The position numbers and the translations under genes are program-made. 49,583 nt of DNA from an uncultured Acetobacteraceae bacterium. GTDB lineage: Bacteria > Pseudomonadota > Alphaproteobacteria > Acetobacterales > Acetobacteraceae. The stretch lies in contig CAITUP010000015.1 of the NCBI GenBank assembly GCA_903895595.1, positions 1-49,583 of the forward strand. The letters are read 5' to 3'. Below are positions 27,143-36,680 of the stretch, piece after piece (position 1 is the first letter of the stretch; every line of letters starts with the position of its first letter). The notes below the pieces were generated by a model. That model saw only the letters and a program-made list of their open reading frames with translations. It ran no database searches and was not told where the DNA came from.

Positions 27143-28723
27143 CTACGCACGTCGGACGTTCCAGAATTTCGCGACACCGGACAGAATACCGGTCAAATCC
27201 GATCGCCACGCGCTGGGCTGGAACGTGGTCCCGCAGGGCGCGTAGGCGACGTTGTTCAGCACTTCGCGCTGCATGTCGTCCACCAAGGCTTTCCGCTTGC
27301 TGGCGTCGGTTTCGCCCAGCCATGCGGTGCGCAGTGCTTCGTAACGATCGTTTCGGTACCAGCCGGACTCCACCGCGCCCACGCCGCGCAACCGCCCGTT
27401 CAGCAGCGGGGAGGCAACCGCGAGACCTGGCACGTTCAGCGTATGAATATTCGTCCCGCCCGCGTCGATCGGGTCGCGTTTCGTGTTGCGGCCCGACATC
27501 GTGCCCCAATCGGTCTGGACGTAGTCCAGATTGATCCCGATCCGTTTCAGCAGATCGGCCAAAACCTCGCTGGATGCCCGCACGTTCGGGTAATCCGCGG
27601 GGGCGATCTGCAACACGCGTTCGCCGCGATAGCCGGCTTTTTCCAGCTCCACGCGCGCCTGCGCGTCCGTCAGCGGCTTCTTCAGCTCGTCGAGGCCGGC
27701 GGTGGACGAAGATGGCAGCCCCGGCGCGAAGACACCGACGCCGCTCCGTTGCAATTCCGGATCGCCGCCGGCGATGGCGTTAACGAAATCGGCCTGATCG
27801 ATGCAACGCAGGATTACCCGCCTGATCGCCGGATTATTGAACGGAGGATGCAGCTGGTTGAACCGAACAATGGCCATCTCGCCCTCGGTTTCCAGCACGG
27901 CGGAGCGGATGTCGGATGCTTTACGCAGGATCGGCATCAGATCGTGGGCGGCATATTCCCACCAGTCGTGCTCGCCTTTCTGCAAGGCGGCGAAAGCGGT
28001 GCCCTGATCGGGCATCGTGGTCCATTCCACGCGATCGAAATGTACGATTTTCGGGCCGGTGCCGCGATCGGGGGAACCCGTGGGGACGGGCACGTATTGC
28101 TCGAACTTGGCGTAGACGTTGCGCGCACCCTGCATCCGTTCCGCCGCCAGATAGCGGAACGGGCCGCTGCCGATCAGTTCCGGGATCGGCTTGTAGGCGT
28201 CGGTTTTCGCCAGCCGTTCCGGCATCATCGCCGGCATGTTGGCGTTCGGTTTGCCCAGCGCGTTCGGCAGCATGGGGAACGGGCGCTTCAGGCGGAAGAC
28301 GATGGTTTTGTCGTCCGCCGCCAGGATTTCATTGCTGAGGTCCACGATCTCGGTGCCCAGCACGTCGCGCACCGCCCAGCGGCGGATGGAGGCTACGCAG
28401 TCGCGGGCGAGCACTCTCTCCCCGTCGTGCCACAGCAGCCCGTCGCGCAAAGTCAGGCGCCAGGTCAGGCCGTCGTCCTCGACCACGTGACCCGCGACCA
28501 TTTGCGGCTTGGCCTCGAACGCGGCGTTGGTGCCATACAGCTGGTCGAACACCAGCCCGCCATGGTTGCGGGTGACGTTCGAGGTGTTGATGTGCGGATC
28601 GAGGAACGTCAGGTCCACCGCCGGCATGAAGCGCAGGACACGGGTTTTCTCCGCCGCGACCACGGCGGGGGCGGCGAGGGACAAGGCCCCCGCCGCGAGG
28701 ACTCGCCTCCGGCTGACGGTCAT
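27143..28723 (-). CDS. ABC transporter substrate-binding protein, family 5
   Basis: A 526-residue family 5 solute-binding protein. The N-terminus MTVSRRRVLAAGALSLAAPA has a twin-Arg motif and an Ala-rich segment, so Tat export is likely, with cleavage near VAA before Glu25. The patterns LTWRLTLRDGLLWHDG and NPAIRRVILRCIDQADF fit the family. Its ATG overlaps the stop of the LLM oxidoreductase gene (ATGA). As at 1556, no permease or ATPase gene is adjacent. Ligand unknown. Confidence 0.9.
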   Translation of the reverse strand: MTVSRRRVLAAGALSLAAPAVVAAEKTRVLRFMPAVDLTFLDPHINTSNVTRNHGGLVFDQLYGTNAAFEAKPQMVAGHVVEDDGLTWRLTLRDGLLWHDGERVLARDCVASIRRWAVRDVLGTEIVDLSNEILAADDKTIVFRLKRPFPMLPNALGKPNANMPAMMPERLAKTDAYKPIPELIGSGPFRYLAAERMQGARNVYAKFEQYVPVPTGSPDRGTGPKIVHFDRVEWTTMPDQGTAFAALQKGEHDWWEYAAHDLMPILRKASDIRSAVLETEGEMAIVRFNQLHPPFNNPAIRRVILRCIDQADFVNAIAGGDPELQRSGVGVFAPGLPSSSTAGLDELKKPLTDAQARVELEKAGYRGERVLQIAPADYPNVRASSEVLADLLKRIGINLDYVQTDWGTMSGRNTKRDPIDAGGTNIHTLNVPGLAVASPLLNGRLRGVGAVESGWYRNDRYEALRTAWLGETDASKRKALVDDMQREVLNNVAYAPCGTTFQPSAWRSDLTGILSGVAKFWNVRRA

Positions 28724-30006
28724 TCCGCGGCTTTCGGTTCGGCGGCCGGAATGGAAATCGCGCCACCCCGGTCGGAGGCGAAGGTGTTCACCATGGTCGT
28801 CGTCAAGGCGCCGCCGCGCCTTCCGTAGGATTCCACCACCGCCACGTCGTTGGGATCGATGGGCGCCATCCGGGGTTTGCGGGCCAAGGCCGCTTCGATG
28901 AACGGTGCCAGCTCGGCTTGTTTCTTCGCTTCGCGCGCGATGTCGCGTACCCTGAATTCCGGCAGCACGGCGGAGCCGAACAATTCCAGCGATTCGCAGA
29001 TATGCTTGTGCTGGTTCTTGCCGGATTGCTGCACGAAGATGACCTGATCGACGCCGACATCCTCGTACGCCGCCAGATGCGCGCGCAGTTGGGCGGGCGT
29101 GCCGATGCCGCCGCGTCCAGCGTTGTCGGGCAGCCGGTCTTTTACCGCCAGAAACCGTTCCCACATGTTGGTGACGCCGGGTTTATGGTCGCCGAAAATG
29201 CCGACATAGCCGAGCGAGTAACCGAAGAAGCGGAATCCATCGAGGCCGCGGTCGATGGCTTCCTGTTCGTTCTCGTGCACCGACATGCCGGACACCAGCG
29301 CGACGTTGGCGTTGACGCTGTGGCCGATGGGAACGCACTCGGACGACTTAATGATGTCGTAATATTCCTGGATCCATTTCCCGGCCATCGCCGGTTCCAC
29401 GAAGGCGAAGGTCAGCGCCCCCAGCCCGGCGCGCGCGGCGCGATGGATGGTTTCGCGTTTCGAACACGCGACCCACATCGGCGGATGCGGCTTCTGCACC
29501 GATTTCGGCACCAGATTGCGGGTCGGCATCTCGAAATACTTGCCCTTGAATCCCGGATAGGGCCGCATCGTCAACATATTCGCGGCCTGTTCGGTCGCTT
29601 CCCGCCACATCGCGCTTTTCTCGGCGGGGTCGATGCCGAACCCTTCCATTTCCAGCGCCGTCGCCGACTCCCCCGTGCCCCATTCCGCTCGGCCGTTGGA
29701 TACGAGGTCCAGCATCGCGACCCGCTCCGCCACGCGGGCCGGGTGGTTGTATTTCGGCGGCATCAGCGCGATGCCATGACCCAGCCGGATGCGCTTGGTG
29801 CGTTGGGAGCAGGCCGCGAGGAAGACTTCAGGGGCGGAGGAGTGCGAATATTCTTCCAGGAAGTGGTGCTCGACCTCCCACACGTAATCGATGCCGACTT
29901 TGTCCGCGACCTCCACCTGTTCGATGGCGTCCTGGATGAGCTGGCGTTCGGTGTCCTCGCCCCATGGCTGCGGGCATTGGTGTTCGTAGAAAATGCCGAA
30001 TTTCAT
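28720..30006 (-). CDS. LLM class flavin-dependent oxidoreductase
   Basis: A 428-residue bacterial luciferase-like (LLM) protein. The N-terminus MKFGIFYEHQCP, the VEHHFLEEYS segment, the IRLGHGIALMPP strand and RVAMLDLVSNGRAEWG match this FMN/F420-dependent monooxygenase fold. The C-terminal 70 residues are longer than in a minimal LLM protein. Overlap with a family 5 binding protein gene suggests uptake and oxygenation of the same compound, which is inference. The cofactor is not certain. Confidence 0.88.
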   Translation of the reverse strand: MKFGIFYEHQCPQPWGEDTERQLIQDAIEQVEVADKVGIDYVWEVEHHFLEEYSHSSAPEVFLAACSQRTKRIRLGHGIALMPPKYNHPARVAERVAMLDLVSNGRAEWGTGESATALEMEGFGIDPAEKSAMWREATEQAANMLTMRPYPGFKGKYFEMPTRNLVPKSVQKPHPPMWVACSKRETIHRAARAGLGALTFAFVEPAMAGKWIQEYYDIIKSSECVPIGHSVNANVALVSGMSVHENEQEAIDRGLDGFRFFGYSLGYVGIFGDHKPGVTNMWERFLAVKDRLPDNAGRGGIGTPAQLRAHLAAYEDVGVDQVIFVQQSGKNQHKHICESLELFGSAVLPEFRVRDIAREAKKQAELAPFIEAALARKPRMAPIDPNDVAVVESYGRRGGALTTTMVNTFASDRGGAISIPAAEPKAAE

Positions 30007-30091
30007 GGCGGTTTCTCCCTTGCGTCGGCCGGAGGTTGCCAGCGGCGGGCAGCTTGCGCAATGTCCGGCCGTTATTCATGGAGGCCCCCCA

Positions 30092-30676
30092 ATGCCCGTC
30101 TCGACCGAGAGCAAGCGCAACCGAGCCTGCGCCGCTTTGATGAAGCAGGTGCGCGCGATCCTGGACGGGGAAGGCCCGACGCCGTCTTCCTTGCACGCCA
30201 TCAAACTGAAGCTGGTGGCGCTGGCGAAACGCGTGGAACTGTTTCCGCTGTCGGATTTCGAGATGCCGGTGTCCCAGGGCCGCAACATTCCGCTGCTGCT
30301 GGAGGAAAACGACGGCCACGGGCTCTATCTGACCATCAACCTGCCGGGGAAAGAGGCCGCGCCACACGATCACGGTATCTGGTGCGTCAACGCCGCCGTA
30401 TCGGGCGAGGAGAAGCACGAATTCTACCGCCGCACCGACGAGAACAGTCCGCCGGGTCAGGCGACGGTGGTAAAGACCGGGGAGGTTATCGTGCGTCCTG
30501 GGCAGGGTATGGCAATGGCGGATCACGATATTCATTCCAACATCGTGATTGGGGACGTTCCGGCCATTGGGCTGGCGCTTTACGGTTACGCCATTGCCCG
30601 TTTTCCGGGGGTGATCTGGTACCATCCGGAGTTCGGGTCCACACGGGCTTCCCCGTCGCGCCGGCTGGCGGCCTAA
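30092..30676 (+). CDS. Cysteine dioxygenase-like cupin enzyme
   Basis: A 194-residue cupin of the cysteine dioxygenase-like group (COG5553-type predicted metal enzymes). Residues 92-94 (HDHG) and a later ADHDIHSN (His145 or His148) supply a likely three-His iron site, with Trp97 and a Gly-rich GEVIVRPGQGM turn typical of the fold. ATG 30092 is preceded by GGAGG at 30080-30084. A plant-type ferredoxin gene begins 4 nt downstream, an uncommon partner for such dioxygenases, which normally need no electron donor. Confidence 0.75.
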   Translation: MPVSTESKRNRACAALMKQVRAILDGEGPTPSSLHAIKLKLVALAKRVELFPLSDFEMPVSQGRNIPLLLEENDGHGLYLTINLPGKEAAPHDHGIWCVNAAVSGEEKHEFYRRTDENSPPGQATVVKTGEVIVRPGQGMAMADHDIHSNIVIGDVPAIGLALYGYAIARFPGVIWYHPEFGSTRASPSRRLAA

Positions 30677-30680
30677 GACG

Positions 30681-30965
30681 ATGTTCGATGTCGCCATCGG
30701 CAATACCGGCCAGACGATTGCCTGCGAGGCCGAACAGACGATTTTGCACGCGGCGGTGAAGGCGGGGATCGATTATCCGTATGCGTGCGCCTCGGGGAAT
30801 TGCGGGCAGTGCGTTTCGCTGTTGACCGAGGGGTCGGTGGATATGTTGCCGCGCGGGGATGCTTGCCTGTCCCCCGCGCAAGTCGCGGCCGGGCAGGTGC
30901 TGGCCTGTCGCGCTCGGCCGCGTTCGGCGGTGGGGGTTAAGTGGTTGGGGCGCGGTGGGCGGTAG
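30681..30965 (+). CDS. Plant-type 2Fe-2S ferredoxin
   Basis: A 94-residue ferredoxin with cluster ligands Cys36, Cys41 and Cys44 in CASGNCGQC and Cys76 in LACRARP. It matches the stand-alone 2Fe-2S domain seen in oxygenase electron chains. It lies 4 nt after the cupin gene and is likely cotranscribed. No reductase gene is adjacent. Confidence 0.9.
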   Translation: MFDVAIGNTGQTIACEAEQTILHAAVKAGIDYPYACASGNCGQCVSLLTEGSVDMLPRGDACLSPAQVAAGQVLACRARPRSAVGVKWLGRGGR

Positions 30966-30969
30966 CGTC

Positions 30970-31272
30970 TTACGCCGCGATGTCGTTCGGCATGGGGTAG
31001 CGAGTCACCGCGATTTCGTGCTCATGCTTGCGTGCTTGTGCCAGATCGTAGGCTGTCTGCATGCGCAGCCACAGGTCCGCCGATGTCCCGAACGCTTTTT
31101 CCAGCCGGATCGCCATTTCGGATGAGATCCCGCGCCTTTCATGGATCAGGTTGGCCAGGGCCTGCCGGGTAACGCCCAAAACGCTGGCTCCCTTGGCGAT
31201 GCTCAAGCCGAGCGGCGCAAGGCATTCTTCGCGCAGAAGTTCTCCGGGGTGGGGAGGGTTTTTCATAGGCAT
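30970..31272 (-). CDS. higA: HigA-type antitoxin
   Basis: A 100-residue XRE-family antitoxin of the HigA/VapI type. NPPHPGELLREECLAPLGLS is the classic start of this family, and the helix-turn-helix lies at about 24-55 (GASVLGVTRQALANLIHER). It follows the toxin gene by 13 nt on the same strand. It should bind the toxin and repress the shared promoter. ATG 31272 is used; ATG 31266 is also possible. Confidence 0.92.
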   Translation of the reverse strand: MPMKNPPHPGELLREECLAPLGLSIAKGASVLGVTRQALANLIHERRGISSEMAIRLEKAFGTSADLWLRMQTAYDLAQARKHEHEIAVTRYPMPNDIAA

Positions 31273-31285
31273 GGCCTAAATTTCC

Positions 31286-31567
31286 CTAGTGATAATCGAC
31301 GAGATCGACATCGAATGCGTCGCCGTCTTCGAAGCGGAACACGATACGCCAATTGCCCGATACCGAGAGCGACCAATACCCTGCCAGATCGCCGCTCAGG
31401 CGATGAACGCGCAGCCCAGGCAATAGGTCGATTTGATCGGGATTCACCGCGTTGTCCAGCAAAAACAGGGCACGCCGGATGCGTGCAACCTGATCTTGCT
31501 TCAGTCGGCTTGCGTCGTCTCGTTCGAAGAGACCGCGCAGCCCTCGATGGCGAAAGGTTTGGATCAT
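31286..31567 (-). CDS. higB: HigB-type toxin (RelE/ParE superfamily)
   Basis: A 93-residue toxin of the HigB type, a ribosome-dependent mRNA endonuclease. LLPGLRVHRLSGDLAGYWSL and WRIVFRFEDGDAFDVDLVDYH are family hallmarks. The gene precedes its antitoxin, the usual order for HigBA. No strong ribosome-binding site precedes ATG 31567, which may keep toxin yield low. Confidence 0.92.
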   Translation of the reverse strand: MIQTFRHRGLRGLFERDDASRLKQDQVARIRRALFLLDNAVNPDQIDLLPGLRVHRLSGDLAGYWSLSVSGNWRIVFRFEDGDAFDVDLVDYH

Positions 31568-31630
31568 CGCCGGGACAATATGAGCTGGCGACGATCGTAT
31601 TACAACCTTAAGTTGTTATCGGCCGATGAA

Positions 31631-32116
31631 TTACCCCAGCTGCTCCGCCAGCAACTCCATCGCCTTCTTCGCGAAAGCCCGCATATTCGCGATACGGTCC
31701 GGACTGCCGGTTTCCAGCGTGATCGCCTTGGTGCCGGAAGGACCGCTGACCGCGATGCACGTGTGCCCGGACTTGTCGCCGTAGCGGTTGCCGGTCGGGC
31801 CGGTGGCGCCGGTTTCGCCCAGGCCCCAGCTCGCTTCCAGACGCGTCTTCACGGTTTCCGCCAGGAGCGAGGCATAGGGTTCAGTCGAAGCCCGCTCGAT
31901 CGGCGCCGGCAGCGGGTTCGGAATGTCGAGGAAACCGGACCGAGCATAGGCGGTGTAGACGACGGTGCCGCCGCGGAAATAGGCGGACGCGCCGCCGACC
32001 GACAGCAGCGCGGCGGAAATCAGCCCGCCGGTGGACGATTCCGCGATCGCGACGGTCTCGCCGCGTGCTTTCAGACGGGCGCCGATTTTCTCGGCCAGAG
32101 GCAACAGGTCCTGCAT
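31631..32116 (-). CDS. pncC: CinA-like nicotinamide-nucleotide amidohydrolase
   Basis: A 161-residue protein equivalent to the C-terminal domain of CinA (PncC), which deamidates NMN to NaMN in pyridine nucleotide recycling. IAESSTGGLISAALL (around 24-38) holds the catalytic Ser, and GATGPTG is the second conserved loop. It lies 3 nt after a Gfo/Idh/MocA gene, so it is probably the last gene of that operon. Confidence 0.88.
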   Translation of the reverse strand: MQDLLPLAEKIGARLKARGETVAIAESSTGGLISAALLSVGGASAYFRGGTVVYTAYARSGFLDIPNPLPAPIERASTEPYASLLAETVKTRLEASWGLGETGATGPTGNRYGDKSGHTCIAVSGPSGTKAITLETGSPDRIANMRAFAKKAMELLAEQLG

Positions 32117-32119
32117 CGT

Positions 32120-33112
32120 TCATACTCCCTTTTCGACGATTGTATCGATGATACGCTGGGTTTCCAACGCTTCCTCTCCCGGAATGGCCGGGTCGCGGTT
32201 CTGTGCGATGGCATCCAGGAAATCCGCGATCACGGCTTTATGCGGCAAATGCGAAAATCCCATCACGGTCGATCCGCTACCGGACCCGCCGGTATCCAGG
32301 ATTTCTTCCGTCCGCCCATCCAGGAACGAAACCCGCAGATTGCTGCCATCCATCCGCGCCGTCCCCTTCGATCCCATCACCAGAATCTGCTCGGGGGAGC
32401 CGGGAAAAGCGGCGACGGTGGCAATCATCGTACCGGGGGCGCCGTTGCCCAGGCGCAGCAGGGCGGATGCGTAATCCTCGGTTTCCATCTTGTGCAGATC
32501 GGTGGTGCGGACCTGCGCGGCCTCGACGGAGGCAATCCCGACGCACCAGCGGAACAAATCCAGCGTGTGGATGGCCTGCGTCATCAGCACCCCGCCGCCG
32601 TCGCGGTTTTTCACGCCCCGGCCGGGATCGTCGTAGTAGGATTGCGGGCGCCACCAGGGCACGGTCATGGTTGCGGCCTGGATAACCCCGAGTTCGCCGT
32701 TTTCCACCAGCGCCTTCAACCGCCGGCTCGCATCCCGGAACCGCAACTGCAACATAATCGCCAAGCGCCGGTTCGCTCGGCGGCCGGCATCGACCAGGCA
32801 CTGGCCGCGTTCCAGGGACACCTCCAGCGGCTTCTCGCACAGCACGTGCTTGCCGGCGGCGAAGGCGATCTCGGCCAGTTCCATGTGGGTATTGGCCGGC
32901 GTCAGGATCATCACGGCATCGACGGCGGGATCGTGGATCGCGGCATGGATGTCGTTGGTGACGGGGAAGCCGTAGGCCGCCGCGGCCGCTTGCGTGTGCG
33001 CGGTGTTGCGCGCGGCGGCATGGACGACGCCGCACCGATCCGTCAGTTCCAGCAGCGCCTTGGCGTGCGGGGACAGCGCATTGCCCAGACCGATAACGGC
33101 GATCCCGATCAC
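32120..33112 (-). CDS. Gfo/Idh/MocA family oxidoreductase, first of pair
   Basis: A 330-residue NAD(P)-dependent sugar or inositol dehydrogenase-like enzyme. VIGLGNALSPHA is the Rossmann start, CEKPLEV carries the conserved Lys, and the C-terminal alpha/beta domain is complete. The start is a GTG at 33112 that overlaps the stop of the next oxidoreductase gene (GTGA), with GGAGG upstream; a longer frame from 33268 would run through that gene. Substrate unknown. Confidence 0.85.
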   Translation of the reverse strand: MIGIAVIGLGNALSPHAKALLELTDRCGVVHAAARNTAHTQAAAAAYGFPVTNDIHAAIHDPAVDAVMILTPANTHMELAEIAFAAGKHVLCEKPLEVSLERGQCLVDAGRRANRRLAIMLQLRFRDASRRLKALVENGELGVIQAATMTVPWWRPQSYYDDPGRGVKNRDGGGVLMTQAIHTLDLFRWCVGIASVEAAQVRTTDLHKMETEDYASALLRLGNGAPGTMIATVAAFPGSPEQILVMGSKGTARMDGSNLRVSFLDGRTEEILDTGGSGSGSTVMGFSHLPHKAVIADFLDAIAQNRDPAIPGEEALETQRIIDTIVEKGV

Positions 33113-34125
33113 GCCCGAGCCTCCGCCACGAATCGATCCGCCTTCGCCTGCGCCGCCAGCGCCAGCCGGCACACGGTGAAAATATGCGATTGCGGCACGC
33201 CCCGCGCCATACCGGCCGCGATATCGGCGAGGAAATCGGAGAAATACGTCACGGCGACATCGTCGCACGCAATATGCCGCGTGGCCCCGCCATCCACCAG
33301 GAACACATGATCCTCGCCATCGCGGCCGGCGATATCGACATTCTTACGCACCTCGATGGTCCCCTGCGTGCCGAGGACAAAAAGCCGCCCATCGCCCCAG
33401 GTCGGCAGCCCGTCGGCGGTGAACCAGTCGATGCGGGCGTAACCGCGCACGGACGGAGTCTGGAACGTCATGTCGGCGAAATCCTCGAACCCCGGCGGTT
33501 CCGTGCCGAAGCAGCCGATGGTGGCGGTCACGATTTCCGCGTCCTCGGCGCCGGAGAACGCCAGGAACTGATCGATCTGATGGCAGCCGATGTCGTTGAT
33601 GATCCCCCCATACGCCGGCTTATCGAAAAACCAGCTGGGCCGCAGCGCTCGGTTCAACCGGTGCGGCCCGAGGCCCACCGTCTGCACCACACGCCCAATC
33701 GCACCGCCGCGCACCAACTCCCAAGCCTTGCGCGCCGACGGCTTGATAAAACGTTCGGAGAAACACACCGACCAGATGCGTCCGGTCTCGGCGACGACAG
33801 CCTGAACCTCGGCCAGTTGCGCCGCCGTGGTCACCCCCGGCTTGTCGCACAGGACGTCCTTGCCGCGCCGCATCGCCGCGATGGACAGTGCGGCGCGGTC
33901 GCAGGGACGCGCGGAATTGACGATGAAATCGATGGAGGGGTCGTCCAGCAACCGTTCGCGTTCGACAGCCGGAATCCCAGGAAACCGCTTTTGAAACCCG
34001 GTCAGAACCCGAGGATCGGTCGTCACCGGGTCGTAGCCCACGCACACAGCCCCCGCGGCCAGCAGGCCCTCGGTCAGGTCGTAGATGTGCCGGTGATCCA
34101 GTCCGATCGCCGCGAAACGTGCCAT
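33109..34125 (-). CDS. Gfo/Idh/MocA family oxidoreductase, second of pair
   Basis: A 338-residue Gfo/Idh/MocA-type oxidoreductase with CDKPGV in place of the usual EKP motif. ATG 34125 (MARFAAIG) fits the Rossmann start better than the longer frame from 34221. It heads a three-gene unit with the next oxidoreductase and pncC. Pairs of such enzymes often oxidise and re-reduce the same sugar ring in steps, which is inference here. It is divergent from an SDR gene. Confidence 0.85.
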   Translation of the reverse strand: MARFAAIGLDHRHIYDLTEGLLAAGAVCVGYDPVTTDPRVLTGFQKRFPGIPAVERERLLDDPSIDFIVNSARPCDRAALSIAAMRRGKDVLCDKPGVTTAAQLAEVQAVVAETGRIWSVCFSERFIKPSARKAWELVRGGAIGRVVQTVGLGPHRLNRALRPSWFFDKPAYGGIINDIGCHQIDQFLAFSGAEDAEIVTATIGCFGTEPPGFEDFADMTFQTPSVRGYARIDWFTADGLPTWGDGRLFVLGTQGTIEVRKNVDIAGRDGEDHVFLVDGGATRHIACDDVAVTYFSDFLADIAAGMARGVPQSHIFTVCRLALAAQAKADRFVAEARA

Positions 34126-34223
34126 GTGTTCCAACCCCTCGGAGAATACGCTCGCACCATCTTGGCCCGGCCGCAACCAAGGTCCACAATGGGGCATCGA
34201 CAGACCGAACGGAGGATACAACC

Positions 34224-34970
34224 ATGACAGATCGCGTAGCCGTCATCACCGGCGCCGGCAGCGGCATCGGCCGCGCCTCGGCACTGCAACTCCTGGCGAC
34301 CGGCTGGTCCGTCGCGTTGCTCGGGCGCCGCAAGGACGCGCTGGAGGAAACCGCGGGCCTCGGCACCGGCGGCAAAACACTGATCCTGCCCACCGACGTG
34401 TCCAGCCCCGCGGAAGTGGAAGCCGCGTTCAAGGCCACGATCGCGAAATTCGGTCGTGTGGACGTGCTGTTCAACAACGCCGGCGGGAACGTGCCGACCA
34501 CCAATTTCGGCGACATGACCTGGGAAGCCTGGAAGAGCGTCGTCGACGTCAACCTGAACGGCATGTTCCTCTGCGCCAACGCGGCGTTTCGGGCGATGCG
34601 GGATCAGACGCCGCAGGGCGGACGGATTATCAATAACGGGTCGATTTCGGCGCATAACCCGCGTCCGGGCTCGTCCGCCTACACCACCACCAAGCACGCG
34701 GTGACCGGCCTGACGAAGTCGATCGCGCTGGATGGGCGGCAGTACGACATCTGCTCCAGCCAGATCGATATCGGCAACGCGGCGACGCCGATGACGGCGA
34801 AATCGACCAACGGGCAGATGCAGCCTTACGGCCAGATGGCGGTGGAAGCCCGCATGGACGTGACCCATGTCGGCCAACAGGTGGCGTTCATGGCCAACCT
34901 GCCGCTGGAATCCAACGTGCAGTTCGTCACCATCATGGCGACGAAAATGCCCTGGATCGGCCGCGGCTAG
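34224..34970 (+). CDS. Short-chain dehydrogenase/reductase (SDR)
   Basis: A 248-residue classical [11 protein letters not shown] (9-16) binds the cofactor, NNAG lies at 84-87, and the catalytic residues are Ser140, Tyr153 and Lys157 (YTTTK). Arg35-Arg36 after the second beta strand may favour NADP. CGGAGGATA precedes the ATG. A type B carboxylesterase gene starts 7 nt later. Substrate unknown. Confidence 0.92.
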   Translation: MTDRVAVITGAGSGIGRASALQLLATGWSVALLGRRKDALEETAGLGTGGKTLILPTDVSSPAEVEAAFKATIAKFGRVDVLFNNAGGNVPTTNFGDMTWEAWKSVVDVNLNGMFLCANAAFRAMRDQTPQGGRIINNGSISAHNPRPGSSAYTTTKHAVTGLTKSIALDGRQYDICSSQIDIGNAATPMTAKSTNGQMQPYGQMAVEARMDVTHVGQQVAFMANLPLESNVQFVTIMATKMPWIGRG

Positions 34971-34977
34971 TCCCGCG

Positions 34978-36579
34978 ATGTTGGGCCGGCGGACATTGAT
35001 CGCGACGGGGGCGGCGCTGGGCGCTGCCTCCCCGGCTGCGGCCGCCGGCAAGAAGAAGGGGCCGGCGGCGGTCAATGCATTGGCGGAGACGCATCGCGGC
35101 AAGGTACGCGGCGCCATCCATGAAGGCATTCGCGTCTTCAAGGGCATTCCCTACGGTGCCTCGACCGCCGCTGCCAACCGGTTCAAGGCACCGAAACCGC
35201 CGAAGCCCTGGACCGATGTCCGCGACGCGCTGGCGTTCGGGCCGATGGCGCCGCAGGGGTCGCGCGAACTCGCCAGCGTCATGAGTTCCTGGACGTTCGA
35301 CAAGGACATGAGCGAGGATTGCCTCGTCCTGAATGTCTGGACACCGGCACTGCGGGATCAGCGCAAGCGCCCGGTCATGGTGTGGTTCCATGGCGGCGGG
35401 TTCGCCTCGCTATCGGGGTCCCGCAACGTGTTCGACGGCACGCGGCTGTGCCAGAAGGGCGACGTAGTTGTCGTCACCGTCAATCACCGGCTGAACGTGT
35501 TCGGGTATTTGTATCTCGGCCGCCTCGGCGGTGCGGAGTTCGCGGAGTCCGGCAATGTCGGGATGCTCGATCTGGTCGCCGCCTTGCGCTGGGTGCACGA
35601 CAATATCGCCGAGTTCGGCGGCGATCCGGCGAATGTGACGGTTTTCGGCCAGTCCGGCGGCGGCGCGAAGGTCAGCACGTTGATGGCCATGCCGCAGGCG
35701 CGCGGGTTGTTCCACAAAGCGATCGTGCAAAGCGGATCCCATTTGGAAGGGCTGACCCCGGACGAGGCGACAAAGCATGCCACCACGCTGATGGGCGTGC
35801 TGGGGCTGAAACCGAATGAGGTCGCGAAGCTGCGCGCCTTGCCGGTGGATACGATCCTCGCGGGCATGAAGAAGGCAATGACCGCACCGGGGCCGAAGCC
35901 CAATTTCAGCCCGGTCGTCGATCAGCACATTCTGCCGCGCGGCCCGTGGCTGCCGGAGGGGCCGGCGGTTTCGTCCGGCGTGCCGATGATGATCGGGACC
36001 ACGCGGACCGAAACGACGTTGTTGGTGGGTGCCGGCGATCCCTCCACCTTCGAGCTGGACGACGCCGGTCTGCGTCAGAAGCTGGCGGCTTGGGTGCCGG
36101 AGCGGGACGTGGGACGCGTGATCGACGCGTTCAAGAAGATGCAGCCGTCGGCGACGCCGTCGGATCTGTTCTTCGCCATCTCCACCGACCGGCGCGTGCG
36201 GCAGCAGGCGTGGACACAGGCCGAGCGCAAGGCGGCGCAGAACGGCGCGGCGGTGTGGCTGTACGAAGTCGATTGGGCAACGCCGGTCGAAGGCGGCAAG
36301 TGGCGGTCGCCGCACTCCCTGGAACTGGCGTTCGTGTTCGACAATGTCGCCAAATCCGCGGCGATGGTAGGGACCGGGGCGGCGCCCCAGGCTTTGGCGG
36401 ACCGGATGAGCACCGCGTGGTTGGCGTTCGCTCGTAGCGGCAACCCGGGATGGGCGCCGTTCAAGGCGGCGGAGCGGGCGACGATGGTGTTCGATACGAC
36501 GTCAAAGGTGGTGAACGATTTCCGCGGGGACGAGCGGGCGGTGCTGGCGCCTTTGCCGGTGTATCGGGTCAGCCGGTAA
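34978..36579 (+). CDS. Exported carboxylesterase type B
   Basis: A 533-residue alpha/beta hydrolase of the carboxylesterase B family. The start MLGRRTLIATGAALGAA has a twin-Arg-like motif, then AAA near residue 23, so export is likely. The nucleophile is Ser226 in GQSGG, HGGG (138-141) forms the oxyanion hole, SEDCLVLNVWTP (112-123) is the family signature, and the HSLELAFVF His is the probable catalytic base. It lies 7 nt after an SDR gene. The natural ester is unknown. Confidence 0.9.
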   Translation: MLGRRTLIATGAALGAASPAAAAGKKKGPAAVNALAETHRGKVRGAIHEGIRVFKGIPYGASTAAANRFKAPKPPKPWTDVRDALAFGPMAPQGSRELASVMSSWTFDKDMSEDCLVLNVWTPALRDQRKRPVMVWFHGGGFASLSGSRNVFDGTRLCQKGDVVVVTVNHRLNVFGYLYLGRLGGAEFAESGNVGMLDLVAALRWVHDNIAEFGGDPANVTVFGQSGGGAKVSTLMAMPQARGLFHKAIVQSGSHLEGLTPDEATKHATTLMGVLGLKPNEVAKLRALPVDTILAGMKKAMTAPGPKPNFSPVVDQHILPRGPWLPEGPAVSSGVPMMIGTTRTETTLLVGAGDPSTFELDDAGLRQKLAAWVPERDVGRVIDAFKKMQPSATPSDLFFAISTDRRVRQQAWTQAERKAAQNGAAVWLYEVDWATPVEGGKWRSPHSLELAFVFDNVAKSAAMVGTGAAPQALADRMSTAWLAFARSGNPGWAPFKAAERATMVFDTTSKVVNDFRGDERAVLAPLPVYRVSR

Positions 36580-36594
36580 TTTTTCCCGCTGACG

Positions 36595-36609
36595 TTAACG
36601 ATTGGTTAA
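36595..36609 (+). promoter_or_regulatory. CtrA-type box, perfect consensus
   Basis: TTAA (36595-36598), seven bases, then TTAA (36606-36609) is a perfect match to the CtrA consensus of alphaproteobacteria. It lies about 72 nt upstream of a DUF1217 (flagellum-associated) gene and inside a 101-nt intergenic gap, a typical regulatory position. Binding is inferred. Confidence 0.6.
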
Positions 36610-36636
36610 CCATTTGCCGTTAGGGTGCCCCCCGCC

Positions 36637-36659
36637 ATGGTCGGACCTGAACCGACCAT
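36637..36659. repeat. Short ATGGTCGGA palindrome before DUF1217 gene
   Basis: ATGGTCGGA (36637-36645) and ACCGACCAT (36651-36659) pair over 8 of 9 positions around a 5-nt loop, followed by GACGG as in the 127 copy. It lies between a CtrA box and the DUF1217 start, inside the likely 5' leader. Confidence 0.65.
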
Positions 36660-36680
36660 GACGGAAATGGGAGACCGGCC